This document shows, piece after piece, positions 1 through 7,589 of a stretch of 45,241 bases of DNA. Position numbers and translations under genes: made by a program. The DNA is from DASZYF01 sp035545535. GTDB lineage: Bacteria; Actinomycetota; Actinomycetes; Mycobacteriales; CAJCIY01. The notes below the pieces were generated by a model that was not told the DNA's origin, made no database searches, and saw only the letters and a list, made by a program, of their open reading frames with translations. Each line of letters starts with the position of its first letter. Position 1 is the first letter of the stretch. The DNA lies in the NCBI GenBank assembly GCA_035545535.1, contig DASZYF010000127.1, forward strand, positions 1 to 45,241. Direction: 5' to 3'.

Positions 1-39
1 CGTCGCCGCGGAGGTCGCTCCGCCGGCCGCCTAGGGGCG

Positions 40-45
40 TACAGT
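40..45 (+). promoter_or_regulatory. -10-like box TACAGT of the helicase gene
   Basis: TACAGT ends 7 nt before the ATG at 53, the spacing expected if transcription starts at the start codon. No Shine-Dalgarno sequence is present in the few bases between. The -35 region is not convincing. Confidence 0.45.
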
Positions 46-52
46 CGCACAC

Positions 53-2029
53 ATGTTCGATCGGCTGACGGACGAGCAGGCCGCGGCGGTCACGCACACG
101 GGGGGCCCGCTCCTCGTCGTCGCCGGCGCCGGGACCGGCAAGACAGCGACGCTGTCGGCGCGGGTGCGCTGGCTGACCGACCCCGAGGGCGGGGCGCTCG
201 CGCCCGAGCGCGTGCTCCTGCTCACGTTCACGCGGCGCGCGGCCCGGGAGATGCTCGGCCGCGTCGCCGCCGCGGGCGGACCGGGCGGTCGCGTGACCGG
301 CGGGACCTTCCACGCCATCGCACACCGCTTGCTGCGCTGCCACGGCAGCGCGCTCGGCCTGCCCGAGGGGTTCACGCTGCTCGACGCCGCCGACACGGCC
401 GACGTGCTCGACGTCGTGCGCACGGACCTCGGGTTCTCGGCGATGGGTTCGCGCTTCCCGCGCAAGTCGACGCTGGCCGACGCCTACCAGCGCGTCATCG
501 CGTTGCAGCAGCCGCTCGCCGACGTGGTGTCCGAGCACTACCCCTGGTGTGCGCAGGTCGTCGACGAGATGAACGAGGTCTTCCGCGGCTACCTCGCGCG
601 CAAGCGCGACCGCGGGCTGGTCGACCTCGACGATCTCCTGCTGCTGTGGCGGGCCGCGCTGCGCGACGCATCGCTCGGGCCGTTCCTCGCCGACGCGTGG
701 GACCACGTGCTCGTCGATGAGTACCAGGACGTGAACGCGTTGCAGGTCGACATCGTCCGGGCGCTGTGCCCGCCCGCGGAGCTGACCGCGGTCGGTGACG
801 ACGCGCAGGCGGTGTACGGGTTCCGCGCGTCCTCGCCCGAGCACGTGACCTCGTTCGCCGACGACTTCCCCGGAGCAGAGACGCTGTCCCTCACCGTGAA
901 CCACCGCTCGACCCAGCCGCTGCTCGACGTCGCGAACGCGGTCACGCCGCGCGGCCTCACCGCGGCGCGCGGTGGTGGGTCACGGCCGACCCTCACGCAC
1001 TGCCGCGATGCGGCGGCCGAGGCGTCGGCGATCGCCGAACGCGTCCTCGCGGCCCGCGAGCACGGCGTCCTGCTGCGCGATCAGGCGGTCCTCGCGCGGT
1101 CGGGCACCCACCTCGCCGCGCTGGAGCTCGAGCTCGCGCGGCGCCACGTGCCGTTCGTGAAGTACGGCGGCCTGCGCCACCTCGAGGCCGCGCACGTGAA
1201 GGACCTGCTCGCCGTGCTGCGCCTGGCCGACAACCCGCGCGACGACATCGCGTGGCATCGCGTGCTGCAGCTGCTCGAAGGCGTCGGGCCGGCGACCGCG
1301 CGCCAGGCCGCCGAGTCCGTCGATCCGCTCGCGCCCGAGGTGCTGCCCTGGCAGGCCCGCGAAGCCGCGGGCGCGCTCGCCGAGGGGTTCCGCGAGGCGC
1401 ATCGCGGGCTGCCGGCGGGCGTGCGGGCCGAGCGCCTGCGGGCGGCGCTCGAGCCCGCTCTGCGGATGCGCTACCAGGACGCCGAGCAACGGCTCGCGGA
1501 CCTCGACGCGCTCGTCGCCTCGCTGGCCGCGGACGGTCACACCGGAGCGGACCGCTCCGACCGGCCTCTCGCCGACCTCGTCGCCGAGCTGACGCTCGAC
1601 CCGCCGCAGTCGGCCTCCGAGGTCGGCGCGCCGTTCCTCGACGAGGACTGGCTGGTGCTGTCGACGGTGCACTCGGCGAAGGGCCTCGAGTGGGAGGTCG
1701 TGCACCTGCTGCACGCGAGCGACGGCGCGTTCCCGTCCGACATGGCGTGCGGGTCGGCGTCCGCGATCGCGGAGGAGCAGCGGCTCTTCTACGTCGCGCT
1801 CACGCGGGCCCGGCGCGAGCTGCACGTCACCGTGCCGCGGCACTGGTACCACCGCCCGCGGGGCCGGGACGACGCGTTCAGCGTCGGCAAGAAGTCGCGC
1901 TTCCTCACCGACGCCGTGATGGCCGGGTTCGACGTCATCGACCTCGCCGGCCCGGACGACGACCGCATCCTCGCCACGGCCGCGCCGACCACCACCATCG
2001 CCGTCGAGCTCGACGCCCTCTTCACCTGA
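53..2029 (+). CDS. UvrD/Rep-family (SF1A) ATP-dependent DNA helicase
   Basis: 658-residue superfamily 1 helicase, expected to unwind DNA 3'-5' in repair. Visible motifs in order: Walker A GAGTGKT (residues 25-31), Walker B DEYQD (about 222-226), motif III GDDAQAVYGFR, motif V STVHSAKGLEWE and motif VI LFYVALTRARREL near residue 580. The Q-motif LTDEQAAAV at the N-terminus supports the ATG at 53. No C-terminal HRDC or Cys-rich zinc domain follows, so it resembles a minimal UvrD/UvrD2-like protein rather than AdnA/B or RecB fusions. A TACAGT box at 40-45 lies 7 nt before the start, which suggests a leaderless mRNA. The 3' end overlaps the convergent DUF455 gene by 8 bp. Family is certain; orthology to UvrD2 is inference. 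Confidence 0.93.
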   Translation: MFDRLTDEQAAAVTHTGGPLLVVAGAGTGKTATLSARVRWLTDPEGGALAPERVLLLTFTRRAAREMLGRVAAAGGPGGRVTGGTFHAIAHRLLRCHGSALGLPEGFTLLDAADTADVLDVVRTDLGFSAMGSRFPRKSTLADAYQRVIALQQPLADVVSEHYPWCAQVVDEMNEVFRGYLARKRDRGLVDLDDLLLLWRAALRDASLGPFLADAWDHVLVDEYQDVNALQVDIVRALCPPAELTAVGDDAQAVYGFRASSPEHVTSFADDFPGAETLSLTVNHRSTQPLLDVANAVTPRGLTAARGGGSRPTLTHCRDAAAEASAIAERVLAAREHGVLLRDQAVLARSGTHLAALELELARRHVPFVKYGGLRHLEAAHVKDLLAVLRLADNPRDDIAWHRVLQLLEGVGPATARQAAESVDPLAPEVLPWQAREAAGALAEGFREAHRGLPAGVRAERLRAALEPALRMRYQDAEQRLADLDALVASLAADGHTGADRSDRPLADLVAELTLDPPQSASEVGAPFLDEDWLVLSTVHSAKGLEWEVVHLLHASDGAFPSDMACGSASAIAEEQRLFYVALTRARRELHVTVPRHWYHRPRGRDDAFSVGKKSRFLTDAVMAGFDVIDLAGPDDDRILATAAPTTTIAVELDALFT

Positions 2030-2759
2030 CCGACGTCAGTGCGTCGAGCTCGTCCGGGCTGAACCCGCCGGCGATGCGCCCTTCGTAGTTCAGGGGCGGC
2101 CGCACGCGCACACCGTGCTCGTCCAGCAGCGCACGGAAGACCGCGGCCGGGTCGCGATCGCCGCACAGGTGCCGGAACCAGCGATCACCCACGGCGACGT
2201 GACCGATCTCGTCACGCAGGATCACATCGAGCACCGCGGCCGTCTCGTCGTCCCCCGCCTCGAGCAGCGCATCGCGGATGCCGGGCGTGACGTCGACCCC
2301 GCGGGCCTCGTTCACCCGCGGCACCAACGCCATGCGCGCGAGCGGGTCGTGTGCCGTGCGCACCGCCGTCGCCCACTGGCCGTCATGCACCGGCAGGTCG
2401 CCGTAGCGCGCGCCGAGGTCCTGCAACCGCGCGTTCAGCAACCGGAAGTGGTGCGCCTCCTCGGCGGCCACCCGCAACCAGTCGCCGGCGTACTCGGCCG
2501 GCATCCCGGCGTGGAAGCGGTGCGCATGGTCGATCGCGAGCAGCACCGCGGACAGCTCGATGTGCGCGACCGCGTGGATCAACGCCACGCGTCCTTCGAG
2601 GGTGCGCGGTGAGCGCTTCGGAACATCCCGTGGTGCGACGACCTTCGTCTCCGGTGGGAACCGCACGTCCTCGATGGCGACGGCCGGACCGCCGAGCTCG
2701 GCCGACGTGGTCGTCAGCGTCGTCAGGTCACCGCACGTCAGCAGGTCTGCGGTGAGCAC
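2022..2759 (-). CDS. DUF455 family ferritin-like protein
   Basis: 245 residues. The pattern of carboxylate and histidine ligands of a ferritin-like four-helix bundle is visible: HIE (66-68), AEEAHHF (99-105), NEARG (150-154) and DEIGH (183-187). This EXXH-type arrangement and the overall length match DUF455 proteins, which are predicted di-iron proteins of unknown substrate. GTG start. It is the last gene of the minus-strand run that begins with the exonuclease at 6396; the gap to pirin is 18 bp. Its stop overlaps the end of the helicase gene. Function beyond probable di-metal binding is not known. Confidence 0.85.
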   Translation of the reverse strand: MLTADLLTCGDLTTLTTTSAELGGPAVAIEDVRFPPETKVVAPRDVPKRSPRTLEGRVALIHAVAHIELSAVLLAIDHAHRFHAGMPAEYAGDWLRVAAEEAHHFRLLNARLQDLGARYGDLPVHDGQWATAVRTAHDPLARMALVPRVNEARGVDVTPGIRDALLEAGDDETAAVLDVILRDEIGHVAVGDRWFRHLCGDRDPAAVFRALLDEHGVRVRPPLNYEGRIAGGFSPDELDALTSVR

Positions 2760-2777
2760 CGGTCGAGTGTGACGGGC

Positions 2778-3791
2778 TCAGGCGGGGGTCTCGACCCGGC
2801 CGTCGGGGTGGCGGGCGAAGCGCCGGGCCTCGTCGCCGTGCGTCGGCGCCATGTCGTCCCAGGGCCAGCCACCGAACCCGGTGCGCTGGTAGTCCAGGAA
2901 CGCCTGGCGCACACCGGCTTCGTCGTTGAGCACGAACGGTCCGTGCTGCACGACCGGCTCACCGATCGGGCGACCCTGCAGGACCAGCACGTGCGCTCCG
3001 GTCTCCGTCGCCCCGATGGTCACGTCGTTCGTGACGTCGAGGACGATGCCGGTGCCCTCGGGCACCTGCTCGCCGTCGACGGTGACGTCACCGTCGTACA
3101 GGTAGGCGACCCGGTTCACGCCGTCGGGCGCCGTCGGGAGGGCGAGCCGTGCGCCGGGGTCGAGCGCGATGTTCCAGATCGCGACGTCGCTGACGTCGTT
3201 GGACGCCCACGACTCCGGTGGGGGCGACAGCGGCTTCGTGTCGCCGAACGCGCCCGCGACGACCAGCACCTCGGCGGCGCGGCCCTCGTCGTCGGTCTGG
3301 CGCACGCGCGGCGTCTCCTCGGCCCAGAACATCGAGAAGTGCGGCGCGGCGCCCTTGCTCGCAGCGGGGAGGTTCAGCCAGATCTGGAACAGCTCAAGCG
3401 GGTTGCCGGCCTCGGTGTCGAGCAGCGGGAACATCTCACTGTGCACGATGCCGCCGCCGGCGGTGAGCCACTGCGTGTCGCCGGCACCGAAGCGGGCCGC
3501 GGCCCCGAGGGAGTCGGAGTGGTCGATCACGCCGCGCAGCACGATCGTCACGGTCTCGAAGCCACGGTGCGGGTGGCCGGGGAAGCCCGGCACGCGCTCG
3601 CCGTGGTACATGCTCCAGCCGCTGGGGTGCCCGAAGTCCATCCCGAGCGAGCGGTCCGCGACCGGGACCGAGGGCGCCAGCGCGCCGTCGCCGGCGGGGT
3701 AGTCGTCCACGTGGTGCACGGCGAACAGGAACGGGTCGGCGGTCGGCCACGGGGGGTTGCCGAGGCGGAAGCGCTGGAGGATCGCGGTCAC
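2778..3791 (-). CDS. Pirin family protein (bicupin)
   Basis: 337 residues. The pirin metal-site signatures HPHRGFET (73-80) and TAGGGIVHSE (110-119) supply two His, then His and Glu, as in human pirin. A second, C-terminal cupin (about 190-300) is also recognisable. Family members bind Fe(II); some act as quercetin dioxygenases, others as redox-sensing partners. GTG start 7 bp after the stop of the Lrp/AsnC-like gene, so it is co-transcribed with it. Length is slightly above the common 290 residues, with a short Arg/His-rich C-terminal extension. Substrate unknown. Confidence 0.93.
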   Translation of the reverse strand: MTAILQRFRLGNPPWPTADPFLFAVHHVDDYPAGDGALAPSVPVADRSLGMDFGHPSGWSMYHGERVPGFPGHPHRGFETVTIVLRGVIDHSDSLGAAARFGAGDTQWLTAGGGIVHSEMFPLLDTEAGNPLELFQIWLNLPAASKGAAPHFSMFWAEETPRVRQTDDEGRAAEVLVVAGAFGDTKPLSPPPESWASNDVSDVAIWNIALDPGARLALPTAPDGVNRVAYLYDGDVTVDGEQVPEGTGIVLDVTNDVTIGATETGAHVLVLQGRPIGEPVVQHGPFVLNDEAGVRQAFLDYQRTGFGGWPWDDMAPTHGDEARRFARHPDGRVETPA

Positions 3792-3798
3792 GCCAGGG

Positions 3799-4074
3799 TC
3801 AACTCCCCAGGGCGAACGCGGATTCCAGGTCGTGGCGGCTGTAGGCCTGGAACGCGATCAGGGTCTGCGTGTTGAGCACCCCGGGCACCTTGTCGAGCCG
3901 CCCGGCGATGGTGGCGGCGATGTCGTCGAACGCGCGCACGCGCACCACGGCGACGAGGTCGACGTCGCCCGCGACCGAGTAGCACTCGCTGACGCCTTCG
4001 AGCCCGGCGATCTCCTCCGCGACCTCCGGGATGCGGTGGTTGTCGCAGTCGACGAGGACGATCGCGGTGATCAT
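3799..4074 (-). CDS. Stand-alone Lrp/AsnC ligand-binding (RAM) domain protein
   Basis: 91 residues forming a single RAM/SMLD effector domain: beta strand MITAIVLVDC, then VAEEIAGLEGVSECYSVAGDVDLVA style core, then VPGVLNTQTLIAFQAYS. No helix-turn-helix is present, so it cannot act as a classical Lrp regulator by itself; such short proteins bind amino acids or modulate full-length Lrp proteins. The start is the ATG at 4074, whose ATGA overlaps the stop of the upstream membrane-protein gene; the long upstream in-frame extension is shadow coding. Probably translated by coupling. Confidence 0.88.
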   Translation of the reverse strand: MITAIVLVDCDNHRIPEVAEEIAGLEGVSECYSVAGDVDLVAVVRVRAFDDIAATIAGRLDKVPGVLNTQTLIAFQAYSRHDLESAFALGS

Positions 4075-4643
4075 GCGGCCACCTGCTTGGTGCCGAGCTG
4101 CGCGAGGCCGGCGCCGACGACCGCGGCGATGACGACGGCCGCGACGGACCCGCCCCAGCCGGGCTTGTTGCTCATCACGAACAGCGCGGCGATCACCTCG
4201 CACCAGGCGGCGCGCATGCCGATGTGGATGCTCGGCTTGCGCAGCGCGGCGGCGATCGCGGCCGGCACCGGACCGGTCCCGGCCGCCTCGGCCTGCTCGT
4301 GCACGGCCGCGAGCGGCTTGCCCCAGACGAACGGGGCGATCGCCGTCAGGCCGAGCAGCACGACGATCGCGATGTCGACCCACGCCGCACCCCAGTGCAC
4401 GAGCGGATCGCCGTCCTTGTGCTCCTTGTGCACGAGCGAAGAGCCGGCCGCCAGCAGCACCAGTGCGGCCACCCCGAACACCGCCGGGAGGACCTTCAGC
4501 GGCGCGAGGTAGGCAGCCACCTTCTCGACGGTGGTCGCCCGGAGCGCTGCGGTGACGAGCACGATCTCGATGGCAACGCCGCTGACGAGGGCGAACACGC
4601 CCAGCAGGTGGATGAACAGCCAGATCTCTTCAGCGCGACTCAT
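4071..4643 (-). CDS. Small integral membrane protein (DUF2269-like)
   Basis: 190 residues with about four hydrophobic segments: roughly 7-33, 50-68, 88-108 and 166-187. An N-terminal WLFIHLLGVF segment and the general layout recall DUF2269 membrane proteins, but this is a resemblance only. The chosen ATG at 4643 follows the exonuclease stop by 16 bp. The stop overlaps the next start (ATGA). Linked to the RAM-domain gene, so a role in transport or sensing of a small molecule is possible but not shown. Confidence 0.72.
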   Translation of the reverse strand: MSRAEEIWLFIHLLGVFALVSGVAIEIVLVTAALRATTVEKVAAYLAPLKVLPAVFGVAALVLLAAGSSLVHKEHKDGDPLVHWGAAWVDIAIVVLLGLTAIAPFVWGKPLAAVHEQAEAAGTGPVPAAIAAALRKPSIHIGMRAAWCEVIAALFVMSNKPGWGGSVAAVVIAAVVGAGLAQLGTKQVAA

Positions 4644-4659
4644 GCGCCCCAGCCTGCCG

Positions 4660-6396
4660 TCAACGGCGGCGGCGTGCCGGGACGTCGGGCAGCGTGTCGA
4701 GGACGCGCATCGCGCCGCGCGCGGGCACGGCCCACGGCTCCGTGGAGCGGACGAGGCGCACGCCGTCACGGCTGAGCCAGTCGAGGACCAGCGCGGTCTC
4801 GGCCGGTGTGGCGGCGGGTGCCGGGCCCTTCGCGCTCGGCGCGGTCTCGCCGGTGGCGACGAGCGCGTCGATGTACGGGTAGGGCGAAGCACCTCGTGGC
4901 ACGACCGTCGCGCCGGCGAGCCGCCCGCGACGCACGAGGTGGATCTCCCAGTCCACATCGGGCCCGCTCGCAGGCTCCCGGCGCCAGCCGCGGTCGGGCG
5001 GTGCGGCGGCCACCAGCTCGTCGATGCGCACGAGCGCCGCCGCGCGCTGGCCACGCGCGGCGGCCCGCACGAACGCGACGAGGCGATCGCGGTGGGTCCC
5101 GGCCTCCTCGAACCGTTCCTGCTCGACGAGTCGAGCGAAGCGGTCGTGGTGCGCGTCGAGCACCGGCGCGGGGTCGTCGTCCATCGCGGCCCGCACGCCG
5201 GCGACGACCGCCGCGTAGTCCTCCGGCGGGATCGCTCCCTCGCACGGGGCACCGCACCGCCCCATCTCGGCCAGCACGCACGCCGAGCCGGGTGACGGCT
5301 TGCGCGCGATGCGTGACGTGCACTGCCGCAGGGGGAATGCGGCGAGGAGGGCGGACTTCGCCAGCTCGGCCGCGTGCGCGGTCTGGAACGGCCCGAGCCA
5401 CGTGCCGTCGCGCTTCGGTCGCCGGGCGAGCGCGAGACGCGGCCACGGCTCGTCGGTGAGCGTGAGCCACACCGCCTTCTCCGGGAAGCGGGAGCGGCGG
5501 TTGTAGCGGGGCTGCTCGGACTGGATGAGGCGCAGCTCGCGCACCGCCGCCTCGAGCGTCGTGACGCACGGGATGTGGTCGACGCGTTCGGCGATGCCGA
5601 CCATCTCCTGCAGGCGCTTGCGCGTCTCGCTCGCGGTGAAGTAGCTGCGCACCCGGGTGCGCAGGTCGCGACTCGTCCCGACGTACAGCGCGCGGCCCAG
5701 CCCGTCGCGGAAGACGTAGACGCCCGGCTCGTGCGGGAGGTCGGAGGCGAGGTGACGCTTGCGGCGCACGTGCTCGGGCACGTGGCGGCTGAACGCCGCG
5801 AGCTCTTCGAGCGTCTTCACCCCGAGCGGCCCGACCCGTTCGAGCAGCACGTGCAGCACGTCGGTGGTGGCGCGGGCGTCCGCGAGGGCCCGGTGGTTGG
5901 GGACCGTGCGGGACCGCAGCACCCGAGCGAGCGTCGACAGCCGGCAGTCGGGTGCTTCGTCGCGCGTCAGGGCAACCCGCGCCAGCCGTGCGGTGTCGAT
6001 GACGGTGAAGGACGGGAACGCCATCCCGGCGCGGCGCGCCGCCGCCGCGAGGAAGCCGAGGTCGAAGGGGGCGTTGTGGGCGACGATCACGCAGCCCCGG
6101 CTCCACTCGAGGAAGGACGCGACCACCTCGTCGGGCTTCGGGGCGCCGACGAGCATCGACTCGGTGATGCCGGTGAGGACCGTGATCTGGGGCGGGATGC
6201 CACGGCCGGGATCGACGAGCGTGGCCAGCTCCCCGATCAGCTCGCCGCCGCGCACCTTGACCGCGCCGATCTCGGTGATGCGATCGTCCTCCGCCGAACC
6301 GCCGGTGGTCTCGAGGTCGACGATCACGAACGTGACCGAGTGCAGCGGGGTGCCCAGCTCGTCGAACGACGTCTGCACGGGCAGCGCTGCGGTCAC
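4660..6396 (-). CDS. DEDD exonuclease fused to UvrC-like GIY-YIG nuclease module
   Basis: 578 residues. The N-terminus is a DnaQ-like 3'-5' exonuclease: VDLETTG (D27, E29), AHNAPFD (D112) and HRALADA (H168, D173). It is followed by a GIY-YIG domain (GVYVFRDGLGRALYVGTS, about 225-242) and a UvrC-type region with Cys residues (QCTSRI, MGRCGAPCEG). This matches the actinobacterial family including M. tuberculosis Rv2191, thought to act in DNA repair. GTG start at 6396; GTG at 6378 is an alternative. A CAACCT box at 6408-6403 on this strand suits a leaderless transcript. First gene of the minus-strand run. A 30-bp sequence inside it (4956-4985) recurs in a distant intergenic region. Confidence 0.92.
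   Translation of the reverse strand: MTAALPVQTSFDELGTPLHSVTFVIVDLETTGGSAEDDRITEIGAVKVRGGELIGELATLVDPGRGIPPQITVLTGITESMLVGAPKPDEVVASFLEWSRGCVIVAHNAPFDLGFLAAAARRAGMAFPSFTVIDTARLARVALTRDEAPDCRLSTLARVLRSRTVPNHRALADARATTDVLHVLLERVGPLGVKTLEELAAFSRHVPEHVRRKRHLASDLPHEPGVYVFRDGLGRALYVGTSRDLRTRVRSYFTASETRKRLQEMVGIAERVDHIPCVTTLEAAVRELRLIQSEQPRYNRRSRFPEKAVWLTLTDEPWPRLALARRPKRDGTWLGPFQTAHAAELAKSALLAAFPLRQCTSRIARKPSPGSACVLAEMGRCGAPCEGAIPPEDYAAVVAGVRAAMDDDPAPVLDAHHDRFARLVEQERFEEAGTHRDRLVAFVRAAARGQRAAALVRIDELVAAAPPDRGWRREPASGPDVDWEIHLVRRGRLAGATVVPRGASPYPYIDALVATGETAPSAKGPAPAATPAETALVLDWLSRDGVRLVRSTEPWAVPARGAMRVLDTLPDVPARRRR
4956..4985 (+). repeat. 30-bp dispersed repeat, copy inside the exonuclease gene
   Basis: Exact match to 9840-9869, beginning CATCGGGCCCGCTCGCAGG. 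Here it is in frame in the minus-strand exonuclease gene and encodes RREPASGPD near its C-terminal third. Confidence 0.8.
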
Positions 6397-6432
6397 AGGG
6401 GGAGGTTGCGCGTCAGGTCTGACAATGGGCAC

Positions 6433-7548
6433 ATGCAACGCCGGCGGTGGGTGCTCCTCTTCGTCGTCGCGTCCGCCGCTGCGTCCGTCGTCGTGTCCGT
6501 CCCCGTGCCGACGGGCACGGCAGGAGCCGCGACGTCGGGCTGCCAGCCGCGCACGTCGACGGGGCCGCTGCCCGCGGTGACCGCGGCGGACGCCGGCCGC
6601 CTCGTGATGGCATCGCTGCCGGGACCGACGCTCGACCCGGCCACCGAGCAGCTGCTGCACGACCGCCACCTCGGCGGCGTGCTGCTGTTCGGCCGCTCGA
6701 TCAGGACCGCGGCGCAGCTCACCGCGCTGGACAAGGCGATCCACGCGGCCGCGGGAGCCCGCCGCACCGTCATCTCCACCGACCAGGAGGGCGGCACGGT
6801 CCGGCGCATCCCGTTCGCGGACCCGGCGCCGTCGGCCCGCGCGCAGGCGTCGATGTCGGACACCAAGGCCCGCGCGCTCTGGGTGAAGGCGGGCAAGCAG
6901 CTGCACGCGCTCGGCATCGACCTCGACCTCGCGCCGGTCGTCGACCTCGCCCTGCCCGGGAGCTTCGAGGGCACCCGGGCGGCCTCCGCGAACCCGGACC
7001 TCGCCGGCCGGGTCGGTACGGACGCGGTCGAGGGCCTGCTCGCGGGTGGCACCGGTTCGACGGCGAAGCACTTCCCGGGCCTGGGGGGCACCAAGCACAG
7101 CACCGACGACCAGGTCGTGCACGCGAAGGCGCCCACCCCGGCATCGCTCAAGCCGTTCCGCTCGGCCGTCCGGGCGGGCACCCCGGTCGTGATGGTCGAC
7201 CTCGCGATCCACCAGGGCCTCGGCACGCGCCCGGCCGCGTTCGCGCCGAAGACCTATGCGTTGCTCCGCGGGTCGCTCGGCTTCGACGGCGTCGCGATGA
7301 CCGACGCCCTCGACGCCGCGGCGGCGCGCAGCGTCGGGCCGGAGGCGCAGACCGCGCTGGCCGCGATCTGCGCGGGGGCCGACATGGTGATCGCGCCGGG
7401 CTCGCCCGCCGTGGCGAAGGCGGTCATCGATGCGATCGCGGCCGCCGTGAAGAGCGGCCGGCTGCCGCACGCCCGCTTCGCCGAGGCCGTGCGCCGGGTC
7501 GACACCCTCGCCCGGCGCCCGGCACACAAGCCGACGCCGCTCGACTGA
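6433..7548 (+). CDS. Secreted glycoside hydrolase family 3 (NagZ/LpqI-like beta-N-acetylhexosaminidase)
   Basis: 371 residues with an N-terminal signal sequence (RRR, then hydrophobic 7-31). GH3 motifs: STDQEGGTVRR, KHFPGLGGTKHSTDD (from residue 212) and AMTDALDA with the predicted nucleophile D291. Classical NagZ has KHFPGHG with a downstream Asp-His dyad; here the second motif differs (see findings). Expected to act outside the membrane on cell-wall-derived GlcNAc glycosides. Start ATG 6433, preceded by GACAAT at 6421-6426, consistent with leaderless transcription and divergent from the exonuclease gene only 36 bp away. Confidence 0.88.
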   Translation: MQRRRWVLLFVVASAAASVVVSVPVPTGTAGAATSGCQPRTSTGPLPAVTAADAGRLVMASLPGPTLDPATEQLLHDRHLGGVLLFGRSIRTAAQLTALDKAIHAAAGARRTVISTDQEGGTVRRIPFADPAPSARAQASMSDTKARALWVKAGKQLHALGIDLDLAPVVDLALPGSFEGTRAASANPDLAGRVGTDAVEGLLAGGTGSTAKHFPGLGGTKHSTDDQVVHAKAPTPASLKPFRSAVRAGTPVVMVDLAIHQGLGTRPAAFAPKTYALLRGSLGFDGVAMTDALDAAAARSVGPEAQTALAAICAGADMVIAPGSPAVAKAVIDAIAAAVKSGRLPHARFAEAVRRVDTLARRPAHKPTPLD

Positions 7549-7589
7549 CCACCCGGTCATCGCGGGGCGGGCTGTGGCAGGCTCCCGCC

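Noticed and set aside
5374..6432. Long open frame upstream of the GH3 start and similar plus-strand frames over the exonuclease gene
   Set aside because: Antisense to an exonuclease with clear motifs; Arg/Ala/Pro-rich composition is typical of GC-rich shadow frames. The signal peptide starts at 6433.
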